6,526 bases of DNA from an uncultured Treponema sp. (GTDB lineage Bacteria; Spirochaetota; Spirochaetia; Treponematales; Treponemataceae): assembly GCA_937902445.1 (NCBI GenBank), contig CALELJ010000221.1, positions 1 through 6,526 on the forward strand, in the 5' to 3' direction. Below are positions 1 through 5,452 of this stretch, in pieces; positions within the stretch are counted from its first letter, which is position 1; each line of letters opens with the position of its first letter. The notes beneath the pieces are model-generated. The model saw nothing but the letters and a program-made list of their open reading frames with translations, made no database searches and was not told the DNA's origin. Position numbers and translations under genes: made by a program.

Positions 1-75
1 GTTTGTAATTCCGCTTTGAATCATCATGGGAATCGCAAGGGCTAGAGCCTTTTTATATATACTGTTTTTATTCAT
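1..75 (-). CDS. MATE-family efflux transporter, N-terminal fragment (runs off the left edge)
   Basis: Only the first 25 codons lie in the window. They open with ATG at position 75 and stay open to base 1. The peptide starts MNKNSIYKKALALAIPMM and continues IQSGITN. A short polar/basic start followed by a hydrophobic helix with a Leu-Ala-Ile-Pro core and a Gln-Ser-Gly-Ile-Thr-Asn turn is the usual opening of MATE (multi-antimicrobial extrusion) proteins, which are inner-membrane cation-coupled drug/organic-cation exporters. The start is backed by AAGGA at 86-82, six bases upstream of the ATG. The gene sits 70 bp downstream of the U32-like gene on the same strand and is probably cotranscribed with it. 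It is a different gene from the complete plus-strand MATE gene at 1086-2426. The family call rests on one helix, so it is likely but not certain. Confidence 0.68.
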   Translation of the reverse strand, partial: MNKNSIYKKALALAIPMMIQSGITN

Positions 76-145
76 TACCATTCCTTGTTCTGTTACCGAA
101 AATAATCATTCTCCATCGAAAACGGAGAAACTCACGCTTGTTATC

Positions 146-1033
146 CTAAAACAAGTCCAGCATACAGTCAAGGTAAATCTTCTCACGGACATGAATTCTG
201 CACTCGGGTTTAACCATGTAATAAAGGAGCATTTCAAGTACCATGGCGCTTCCGAGTCCGCGTCCTTCGATTTTGAAATTGGAAAATCCCATGGGCAGAT
301 ACACGTTTTTAATCTGTTCAATACCGATGAAGGCAGGATTTTTCATGGCGCTGGAAAACCTGTAGCCGCGGTTGCTTTCCGGGGAGCAGCATTTCCACCC
401 GGAACTCTTCAGCCCCAGCACGCTGCGGCTGACTTCTTCATAGCATTTCTTTCTGTTCGGGCAGGCAAACCAGCAGCATTCGTTGCACAGAAATTCGACT
501 TTCCGCCTGTTTTGGGGTACAACTGTACCCAATAGTTCCGTCTTTGGGTTCAGCCTGAAATCTGGAACAACATAGCTGAACTCCTCCCTATTTAACTCTC
601 TGTTAAATTCATCGAAATTTTCCAGGACCTTTGTGGTGGAAGATACAAAATAGTACTGGGGATAGGTTTTCCTAAGATATTCAAGAAGCAGTTCCGAATG
701 CACTATGATTCCATTGTTTTCCGAGTGGAACAATGAGCACAGATTGTTGCATTTTCTGTCACCTAAATGCTCCTTCTCCAGCATGGAATTACTAAGTGTC
801 AGTCGGACAGAAAACCCGAATTCCTTTGACAGGGCCAGAACGTCCTTTTCGATTCCGTTTTCACCATAACCGGCACGTCCTCCGCCCCAAAGACATTCCG
901 CCGGGGCACCATAAATGGATCCAATCTGACACCATTCATAGAAGAAATCCCTGTGGCCATAAAACACCGGCAAAAAAATCCTATAGAACTCGTAGAATTC
1001 AAAGAGTCCAGGCAAATGATAGATAGCTTTCAT
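146..1033 (-). CDS. U32 peptidase-like protein with a cysteine cluster
   Basis: A 295-residue protein if the ATG at 1033 is used. A TTG four codons upstream (1045) is also in frame. No strong ribosome binding site is seen for either. The N-terminus has the motifs GSIYGAP (about 38-44) and WGGGRAGYG (about 49-57). The middle has CNECCWFACPNRKKC (about 183-197), followed by a Cys-Cys pair near 215-216. Near the C-terminus is NFKIEGR (about 252-258). In U32 family proteins (the TrhP/RlhA/UbiU/UbiV type) a Cys-rich segment binds an Fe-S cluster and is followed by an FKIEGR-like strand of a TIM barrel. I infer a distant U32 relative with an Fe-S site. Known U32 proteins act in tRNA/rRNA hydroxylation, ubiquinone hydroxylation or as claimed proteases, and nothing here says which applies. 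There is no signal peptide and no membrane segment. It is divergent from the MATE gene at 1086 and upstream of a second MATE gene at 75. No exact family name is recognised. Confidence 0.72.
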   Translation of the reverse strand: MKAIYHLPGLFEFYEFYRIFLPVFYGHRDFFYEWCQIGSIYGAPAECLWGGGRAGYGENGIEKDVLALSKEFGFSVRLTLSNSMLEKEHLGDRKCNNLCSLFHSENNGIIVHSELLLEYLRKTYPQYYFVSSTTKVLENFDEFNRELNREEFSYVVPDFRLNPKTELLGTVVPQNRRKVEFLCNECCWFACPNRKKCYEEVSRSVLGLKSSGWKCCSPESNRGYRFSSAMKNPAFIGIEQIKNVYLPMGFSNFKIEGRGLGSAMVLEMLLYYMVKPECRIHVREKIYLDCMLDLF

Positions 1034-1062
1034 GTCTGTACTCAAGTATAGAATGTTTTTCG

Positions 1063-1068
1063 ATTATA
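1063..1068 (-). promoter_or_regulatory. Possible -10 element for the U32-like gene
   Basis: A perfect TATAAT reads on the minus strand at 1068-1063, inside the 52-bp gap between the two divergent genes. It would start transcription near 1056 and give a leader of about 23 nt to the ATG at 1033. The -35 position holds only a poor match (TTCATC at 16 bp spacing), so this is a weak candidate. No convincing promoter was found for the divergent MATE gene. TATAGA at 1047-1052 on the plus strand is the nearest -10-like string and lacks a -35. Confidence 0.32.
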
Positions 1069-1085
1069 GGCTATCTTGCTTTACG

Positions 1086-2426
1086 ATGAATTTAACTACC
1101 GGAAGCGTTTTCAGGAACATAGACTTTTTCTCTTTGCCTTACCTGTGCTCATACTTTATGCAGACACTATACGGGATGGCGGATCTTTTCATCACCGGAC
1201 AGTTCAATCTGACGGCGGAAATAACGGCTGTATCCATCGGAAGCCAGATCATGCACATGTTTACAGTTATGGTCGTCGGGCTTGCCATGGGAACAACTGT
1301 AATTATAGGACAGGCAGTGGGCGCCGGAAACAACCGGAAAATATCTGCCGTCATAGGAAATTCCGTGACTTTTTACCTTGCCGCTTCCATAGCCCTTACG
1401 GTTGTCCTGCTGTTTTTTGTAAAACCTCTGGTTGCCCTTGTTTCCACTCCACCAGAAGCAGTCGACGGAACTATTGGATATCTAACAATCTGTTTTATCG
1501 GAATTCCGTTCATAACGGCCTTCAATGTGATTGCGGCGATTTTCCGCGGTCTTGGAGACTCAAAAACTCCGATGAAACTTGTGGCCGTTGCCTGTTTACT
1601 TAACATTGTTCTGGATTACCTTTTCATTGGAATTTTCGACATGCATTCCCGCGGAGCTGCCCTGGCGACAATCATAGCACAGGGGTTCAGCGTGTTGATC
1701 TCTTTTCCGCTGATAAGGAAAAATCTTTCGGATGTTGTACCTGGAAAAAATGACTTTAAGCTTGACTCGAAGATATTTGTTCCGCTTCTTAAAATAGGAA
1801 TTCCAGTCTGCCTTCAGGACGGATTCATTCAGATAGCTTTTCTTGTAATTACAATAATCGTAAACAGACGCGGTCTTGTTGATGCTGCCGCCGTAGGAAT
1901 AGTTGAAAAAATAATCTGTTTCATTTTTCTTGTTCCGTCTTCAATGCTTTCAACTGTCTCTGCCCTTTCAGCACAGAATTTTGGCGCAGGCAAGCCGGAA
2001 CGTTCCCGCAGCACTTTAAGATACGCCTGCGGCATCTGCCTTGTTTTTGGTTTCACTGTAGCAGTAATATGTCAGTTCATTTCAGAACCTATCGTTGGCT
2101 TATTTGATAAAAACCCTCAGGTCATAAAATCAGGCGGAGAATATCTAAGGTCATACATCGTAGACACAATGTTTGCCGGACTTCATTTTTGTTTTTCAGG
2201 ATATTTCTGCGCCCTTGGAAAATCCTGGATTTCATTCCTGCACAACACGATTTCAATTCTTCTGATAAGAATTCCAGGGTCCTATATGCTTTCCGTTCTT
2301 TTTACGGATACCATCTACCCTCTTGGATTTGCGGCCATGACAGGATCAATACTCAGCACAATTATCTGCATTTGTTTTTACATTGCTGAAACAAGGAATC
2401 GACCTTCATCCAGTCAGAACATCTGA
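1086..2426 (+). CDS. MATE-family efflux transporter (complete)
   Basis: A 446-residue polytopic membrane protein of typical MATE length, with about twelve hydrophobic segments in two similar halves. It would export cationic drugs, dyes or metabolites across the cytoplasmic membrane using a Na+ or H+ gradient; the substrate is unknown. Family marks include the LTTGS opening, the first helix with SLPYLCSYFMQTLYGMADLF (about 16-35), IGQAVGAG in the first half, the loop RGLGDSKTP, NIVLDYLFI, and in the second half SALSAQNFGAGKPERSRS, the counterpart of the first-half GQAVGAG. I chose ATG 1086 because LTTGS directly precedes helix 1 in relatives. In-frame ATGs at 1032 and 1053 would add 18 or 11 residues. 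None of the three has a recognisable Shine-Dalgarno site, which is unlike most other genes here. It is the only plus-strand gene in the window, and its last 65 bp overlap the end of the opposing nucleotidase gene. Confidence 0.93.
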   Translation: MNLTTGSVFRNIDFFSLPYLCSYFMQTLYGMADLFITGQFNLTAEITAVSIGSQIMHMFTVMVVGLAMGTTVIIGQAVGAGNNRKISAVIGNSVTFYLAASIALTVVLLFFVKPLVALVSTPPEAVDGTIGYLTICFIGIPFITAFNVIAAIFRGLGDSKTPMKLVAVACLLNIVLDYLFIGIFDMHSRGAALATIIAQGFSVLISFPLIRKNLSDVVPGKNDFKLDSKIFVPLLKIGIPVCLQDGFIQIAFLVITIIVNRRGLVDAAAVGIVEKIICFIFLVPSSMLSTVSALSAQNFGAGKPERSRSTLRYACGICLVFGFTVAVICQFISEPIVGLFDKNPQVIKSGGEYLRSYIVDTMFAGLHFCFSGYFCALGKSWISFLHNTISILLIRIPGSYMLSVLFTDTIYPLGFAAMTGSILSTIICICFYIAETRNRPSSSQNI

Positions 2427-2982
2427 TAAATTTTTTTTCATCCAGCGGAACATCGGCATTCCATGGTCGTGAAAGAACTGCGACTGTACAGTCTTCCATT
2501 CGTTCAAGATGTTTCAATGCGTTTGGTGAATCCTCGACAGCAAAGTCAAATTTCATCTGGAGGAATTCCTCCACTGTAAGAGGCCTGTCTGCTTTTGACA
2601 TGTCGATTTTTTCACGGCCGTATTTGTCTACGTGGATCACCGGCAACTGGGGAAATCCATGCAGTTCAAGCCATTGTTTTGTAGCTTTGCATGAAGAATA
2701 TGGTCTGCCAGTAATTATTTTTACATCATGCCCTTCTCCAACCCAGGTTGCAACAACTCCTCGGGCATGAGGAGTTTCCTCGTATGAAAGAAGTTCTTCT
2801 TCCCTATGGGCGAAGCTCATCATCTTTTCGTATTCATCATCGCTGAGACTGAATGATTTCTGGAGGGAAAAACTTTTTATGTTTTCATAGGGAACATCCT
2901 TTCCAAACATCTTTTTCACAAGGTGGGAAAAATAAAGGGCAGTCTCAGAAAGGATGTCATCAAAATCTACATAGATTTTCAT
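2362..2982 (-). CDS. HAD-superfamily 5'(3')-deoxyribonucleotidase-like protein (NT5C/YqfW type)
   Basis: A soluble 206-residue protein. Motif I is YVDFDDIL, with Asp6 as the likely nucleophile and Asp8 as the acid/base. Motif II is IITGRPY, with Thr91. The last HAD motif is FAVEDSPN, with Glu150/Asp151 as metal ligands. A late SRPWN (about 171-175) is a mark of the 5' nucleotidase, deoxy (pyrimidine), type C family (NT5C), which removes phosphate from deoxynucleoside monophosphates using Mg2+. The true substrate could be another small phosphate ester. The start is fixed by the position of motif I six residues in. There is no clear Shine-Dalgarno site, and the ATG lies 8 bp after the ridA stop, so translation may be coupled to ridA. 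It is the last gene of the minus-strand run. Its final 65 bp (2362-2426) overlap the convergent MATE gene, and eight consecutive A encode part of its C-terminal region. Confidence 0.88.
   Translation of the reverse strand: MKIYVDFDDILSETALYFSHLVKKMFGKDVPYENIKSFSLQKSFSLSDDEYEKMMSFAHREEELLSYEETPHARGVVATWVGEGHDVKIITGRPYSSCKATKQWLELHGFPQLPVIHVDKYGREKIDMSKADRPLTVEEFLQMKFDFAVEDSPNALKHLERMEDCTVAVLSRPWNADVPLDEKKFIRCSDWMKVDSLFQQCKNKCR
2414..2438 (+). terminator. Weak Rho-independent-like terminator at the end of the MATE gene
   Basis: TCAGA (2414-2418) and TCTGA (2422-2426) can pair into a 5-bp stem with a 3-nt loop. After TAAA comes a run of eight T. The MATE stop codon TGA is the last three bases of the 3' arm. 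The stem is short and AT-containing, so termination strength is doubtful. The whole element also lies inside the coding sequence of the opposing gene, where the T run is an A run encoding Glu-Lys-Lys. Confidence 0.38.
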
Positions 2983-2990
2983 GGGAAAGA

Positions 2991-3362
2991 TCAGGCTTCC
3001 GCAATAGCTTCGATTTCACAGAGAACATTCTTTGGAAGTGTCTTTACCGCAACGCAGGAACGGGCTGGTTTCCCGGTGAAATGTTTTTCATAGACTGAAT
3101 TGAATTCCGCAAAGTCTGACATTTCAGCAAGAAAACATGTCGTCTTTACAACTTTCTCCATTGTACTTCCTGCTGCCTCAATAATTGCCTGAATGTTTCT
3201 GCAGCATCTTTCAGCCTGAACTGCAATAGTTGTTCCGTCGATGTCACCTGTTTCAGGAATGATTGCAATCTGACCGGAAGTAAAAACAAATCCGCCGGAA
3301 ATAAATCCCTGGGAATACGGTCCGATTGCCTTTGGTGCTTTGTCAGTAGAAATCTGTTTCAT
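2991..3362 (-). CDS. ridA: RidA family reactive intermediate/imine deaminase
   Basis: A 123-residue cytosolic protein, normally a homotrimer. RidA hydrolyses reactive enamine/imine compounds such as 2-aminoacrylate, made by PLP-dependent dehydratases, to 2-keto acids and ammonia, and so protects PLP enzymes. Family hallmarks run the whole length: AIGPYSQG near residue 12, VFTSGQIAI, the ALA/VQAERC-type helix with NIQAIIEAAG, and the C-terminal PARSCVAVKTLPKN followed by VLCEIEAIA. The Arg of ARSC, which binds the substrate carboxylate, and the Glu of EIEA are both present, so it is predicted active. The reading frame opens 22 codons further upstream, but MKQIST at 3362 is the start: AGGAG lies at 3375-3371, eight bases before it, and the extra residues overlap the upstream gene. 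Its neighbours are the small basic gene, which ends 16 bp upstream, and the nucleotidase, which starts 8 bp downstream. Confidence 0.95.
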   Translation of the reverse strand: MKQISTDKAPKAIGPYSQGFISGGFVFTSGQIAIIPETGDIDGTTIAVQAERCCRNIQAIIEAAGSTMEKVVKTTCFLAEMSDFAEFNSVYEKHFTGKPARSCVAVKTLPKNVLCEIEAIAEA

Positions 3363-3370
3363 TTTGTTGT

Positions 3371-3375
3371 CTCCT
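3371..3375 (-). promoter_or_regulatory. Ribosome binding site that sets the ridA start
   Basis: AGGAG on the minus strand, eight bases upstream of ATG 3362, in the 16-bp gap after the stop of the upstream small gene. It rules in favour of the short RidA form over the in-frame starts at 3428 and 3389, neither of which is needed for a full-length family member. Confidence 0.8.
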
Positions 3376-3378
3376 GTA

Positions 3379-3582
3379 TTATTGTTCATTGTTCCTTTCG
3401 TAGAACATTTCGGCATCTTCATGCCCATATTTTTTTTTCCATTCAGAAAAAGAGCCTGGAGTAATTCCTTCCTGTCCCTTCACTTCATTTTTCTTTTCCG
3501 CAGAAGTGGTTTTCTTTTTTTGGATTTTAATTGGTGACGAATACTGGCGCCTCATCATGGCATAATATTCTGAATCATCCAT
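3379..3582 (-). CDS. Small basic protein of unknown function (67 residues)
   Basis: I do not recognise this protein. It is hydrophilic, with no membrane helix, no signal peptide and no cysteines. The first 17 residues (MDDSEYYAMMRRQYSSP) are followed by a Lys-rich stretch, with KIQKKK and AEKKNEVK at about 19-35. An aromatic/charged tail has SFSEWKKKYGHEDAEMF at about 44-60. Three things argue that it is real. A strong GGAGG lies at 3593-3589, six bases before the ATG. It fits exactly between its neighbours, 21 bp after the nitroreductase stop and 16 bp before ridA. It is also on the operon strand. A disordered, possibly nucleic-acid- or partner-binding protein is conceivable, but that is speculation. 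Confidence 0.68.
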   Translation of the reverse strand: MDDSEYYAMMRRQYSSPIKIQKKKTTSAEKKNEVKGQEGITPGSFSEWKKKYGHEDAEMFYERNNEQ

Positions 3583-3588
3583 TGCAGC

Positions 3589-3593
3589 CCTCC
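3589..3593 (-). promoter_or_regulatory. Strong ribosome binding site of the small basic gene
   Basis: GGAGG on the minus strand, within the six-base string GGAGGG, with six bases to ATG 3582. It is the closest match to the consensus among the starts in this window and is the main evidence that the 67-codon frame is translated. Confidence 0.7.
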
Positions 3594-3603
3594 ATCTGGA
3601 ATT

Positions 3604-4455
3604 TCATTCACACCAGAAAACCTTGTTGCCGGTGCGTTTAACCTCTTCAGGATAATCTCCATCCGGATATCCAAGTGCGAGATGGCCTATGCCTTCCCAC
3701 TCACCTTCAACACCAAGACTTTTTAGCCATTCCTGCCATTCAGGCATTTCAAATTCTTCCCTTGCTCTATGGATCCAGCATGTTCCAAGACCAAGCTCAT
3801 GGGCCTCAAGCATCATGTTTCCAAGAATCAGTGAGCCATCGTATGTCTTGTTGCGCCAGTTTTTATCAGAGAGAACGATAAGCACAACAGGAGCACCATA
3901 GAATTCTCCAGCTGGATTATGGCGTTCGGCGATTTTACCATTTATTTCAGTAAGCTTTTTGATTATTTCCCTGTTGGTAACGGCAACAATAATTGAAGAC
4001 TGCCTGTTTCTTCCGCTTGCAGCCCATCTGCCGGCCTCAATGACTTTTTCAATCAGTTCCTTTGAAGGAATTTCATTCTTGAATTTTCTGATGCTTCTTC
4101 GTTCCTTCATCTTAGCAAAGATATCCTGTTCAGGAACGACTGCAAAAAATTCAAGGTCCTCTGTGGTACTGTTGTTCTGAAGGCTGTGTGATTCTCCTTT
4201 TGGACAGTAATGACAGTCCCCAGGCTTTAAATATTCAGTAACCGTATCGGTAACTACCCTTCCATCTCCACTGAGGATATAGATGATCTCACTTGATGTG
4301 TCGTGGCAATGCATGCCGATTGTGGCGCCCACACCAAGTTTTCCGTGGAGGATTCTATTTTTCCCGTCGAAAAACATCTTTGCCATAAGGCTTTTTTCGC
4401 CGCCCTTGAAATTAGGGAATTCCTTTGCTTCAATTTCTGGATATGCAATTTTCAT
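3604..4455 (-). CDS. Cupin domain fused to a small nitroreductase domain
   Basis: A 283-residue two-domain cytosolic protein. Residues about 30-108 form a cupin barrel. Motif 1 has His49, His51 and Glu56 (GMHCHDTSSE). Motif 2 is complete as G79-x5-P85-x-G87-x2-H90-x3-N94. A mononuclear metal site (Fe, Mn, Ni or Zn) is therefore expected. Residues about 112-283 are a nitroreductase-family flavin domain. It has MKERRSIRKF (116-125), the FMN-phosphate-binding Arg-Arg-Ser segment, then AASGRNRQS and the late GLGTCWIHRA and LALGYP motifs. Such domains reduce or oxidise small substrates with FMN, usually as dimers. The substrate is unknown here. GGAG at 4465-4462 sits six bases before ATG 4455. It begins 31 bp after cbiL. 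BluB, the lower-ligand (DMB) synthase, is also of this fold, but I see no specific BluB signature. An internal ATG at Met116 could give the nitroreductase alone, but the continuous frame argues for a fusion. Confidence 0.9.
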   Translation of the reverse strand: MKIAYPEIEAKEFPNFKGGEKSLMAKMFFDGKNRILHGKLGVGATIGMHCHDTSSEIIYILSGDGRVVTDTVTEYLKPGDCHYCPKGESHSLQNNSTTEDLEFFAVVPEQDIFAKMKERRSIRKFKNEIPSKELIEKVIEAGRWAASGRNRQSSIIVAVTNREIIKKLTEINGKIAERHNPAGEFYGAPVVLIVLSDKNWRNKTYDGSLILGNMMLEAHELGLGTCWIHRAREEFEMPEWQEWLKSLGVEGEWEGIGHLALGYPDGDYPEEVKRTGNKVFWCE

Positions 4456-4472
4456 ATTTTACTCCGTAAACA

Positions 4473-4501
4473 ATTATATTTTTATCTTATTCTGCATTCA
4501 A
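4473..4501 (-). promoter_or_regulatory. Candidate sigma-70-type promoter for the cupin-nitroreductase/ridA gene run
   Basis: On the minus strand TTGAAT (4501-4496) and TATAAT (4478-4473) are separated by exactly 17 bp. The -10 is perfect and the -35 matches four of six bases. The -35 lies in the last codons of cbiL and the -10 in the 31-bp gap. Transcription would start near 4466, giving a very short leader of about 10 nt that begins just at the GGAG ribosome binding site. The gap is AT-rich, so a chance match is possible. Confidence 0.42.
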
Positions 4502-5452
4502 CATTTTAAGTTTTTCGGTGATCAACTCATAGTTTTTTCTATCATGTGGAACGGAACAGTTCAAGCATGATTTAATTCCTTTTTCCGTAAAATAGAAATT
4601 ACCGCCGCATCTGTCTCCAAGAAAATATAGAGGACAAAAACAAAACATGCAATTGAAATCGTCTTTATTTTCTGTTTTATGACATGGAAAAAATCTACAT
4701 GAAGTATTCTGGAAGAATCTGCTGCCGTCTTCTCGTTCTGCTAGATTTTTTTCTCTGATGTTTTTTACAATGACAGTGGTAAGATACCCGGACAGTCTAT
4801 CCACGTCGGAAAGATCTTCTACAATTACCTCATCTTCAAAACTGCAGTTTGAGACAGCGCAGAAGTCAAAGTCATAATTCTTTTTTTGCTCAATCAGAAA
4901 ACAAAAAAGTTTCTCCAGTTTTTTACCGGACTTCATGAATACAAGAGTTCCGTCCAGATAAAAAGTTTCTTCAATATCATAGGATCCTGGAATTACGTGT
5001 ATTTTTTCATCCTGAGATGCAAGATCGATTCCGGCTGAACATGCGGCTGCCGTAAAACTTGTGACACCCGGAATGATCTTCGTTGAATACCCCCGTTCCA
5101 TGAGAATATATTCCACATACATGCAGGTCGAATAAACGGACGGATCGCCGATGGTCAAAAAACATACATCTTTCCCTTCATCAAGATATTGTGCTATTGA
5201 ATCCGCAGTTTCATTCCAAGCTTTTTCCAATACTTCATTTTCCTTGGTCATAGGGAAGTCTGTTTCAACTATGATTTTGTTCTTTAATTCGATGCCAAGT
5301 TTCTCTGCTGTTTTATAGGCAATGCAATCTTTTCTGTCTGGATTCGGAAGGACAATTACGGGACATTTTTCGATTGCTATCCTAGCCTTTATCGTTACAA
5401 GTTCAGGATCTCCAGGGCCTATTCCAGTTCCATAGAAAATACCTTTCATCAT
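4487..5452 (-). CDS. cbiL: Cobalt-factor II / precorrin-2 C20-methyltransferase with a C-terminal Cys-rich domain
   Basis: A 321-residue protein. Residues about 1-230 are a tetrapyrrole methylase that moves a methyl group from S-adenosylmethionine to C20 of the corrin precursor during cobalamin synthesis. Marks are GTGIGPGDPELVT (8-20), FLTIGDPSVYST (98-109) and IIPGVTSFTAAA (126-137). The anaerobic (CbiL) role is favoured over aerobic CobI because the partner gene is cbiA-like. Residues about 244-321 hold a separate domain with eight Cys (252, 257, 268, 271, 273, 282, 296, 299) and His258/303 in SCRFFPCH, FNCMFCFCPLYF, CGG and CLNCSVPH. This resembles the 'cysteine-rich small domain' (PF04071-like), which is probably metal-binding. 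CbiL itself is usually about 230-240 residues, so this is a fusion. Two ATGs are in tandem (5452 and 5449). AGGGAG at 5463-5458 serves either. The first overlaps the cbiA stop as ATGA, implying translational coupling. Confidence 0.92.
   Translation of the reverse strand: MMKGIFYGTGIGPGDPELVTIKARIAIEKCPVIVLPNPDRKDCIAYKTAEKLGIELKNKIIVETDFPMTKENEVLEKAWNETADSIAQYLDEGKDVCFLTIGDPSVYSTCMYVEYILMERGYSTKIIPGVTSFTAAACSAGIDLASQDEKIHVIPGSYDIEETFYLDGTLVFMKSGKKLEKLFCFLIEQKKNYDFDFCAVSNCSFEDEVIVEDLSDVDRLSGYLTTVIVKNIREKNLAEREDGSRFFQNTSCRFFPCHKTENKDDFNCMFCFCPLYFLGDRCGGNFYFTEKGIKSCLNCSVPHDRKNYELITEKLKMLNAE

Noticed and set aside
109..129. Inverted repeat TTCTCC / GGAGAA with a 9-nt loop between the U32-like gene and the second MATE gene
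   Set aside because: The stem is only 6 bp with a large loop, and no T run follows on either strand, so it is not a credible terminator. Chance is likely.
26..535. A 169-codon plus-strand open frame with a signal-peptide-like start
   Set aside because: It lies antisense to the U32-like gene and the start of the second MATE gene, both of which have recognisable protein motifs. It has no family features of its own.
1076..1603. A 175-codon plus-strand frame within the MATE gene
   Set aside because: It is a shifted-frame shadow of the MATE coding sequence, rich in Arg/His/Cys with no family similarity.
3363..3428. A 22-codon upstream extension of ridA
   Set aside because: RidA proteins begin near MKQIST. 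AGGAG sits inside the extension at the proper distance from ATG 3362, and the extension overlaps the upstream small gene.
3604..4455. Reading the nitroreductase domain as BluB (5,6-dimethylbenzimidazole synthase)
   Set aside because: Only the general fold and the nearby cobalamin genes suggest it. The domain is short and no BluB-specific motif is visible.
4456..4486. A cobalamin riboswitch in the gap after cbiL
   Set aside because: The gap is 31 bp, far too short for a B12 aptamer, and no B12-box-like string is present.
4283..4570. Plus-strand frames of 68-95 codons over the cupin region
   Set aside because: They are antisense to the well-supported cupin domain and the end of cbiL, with no recognisable features.
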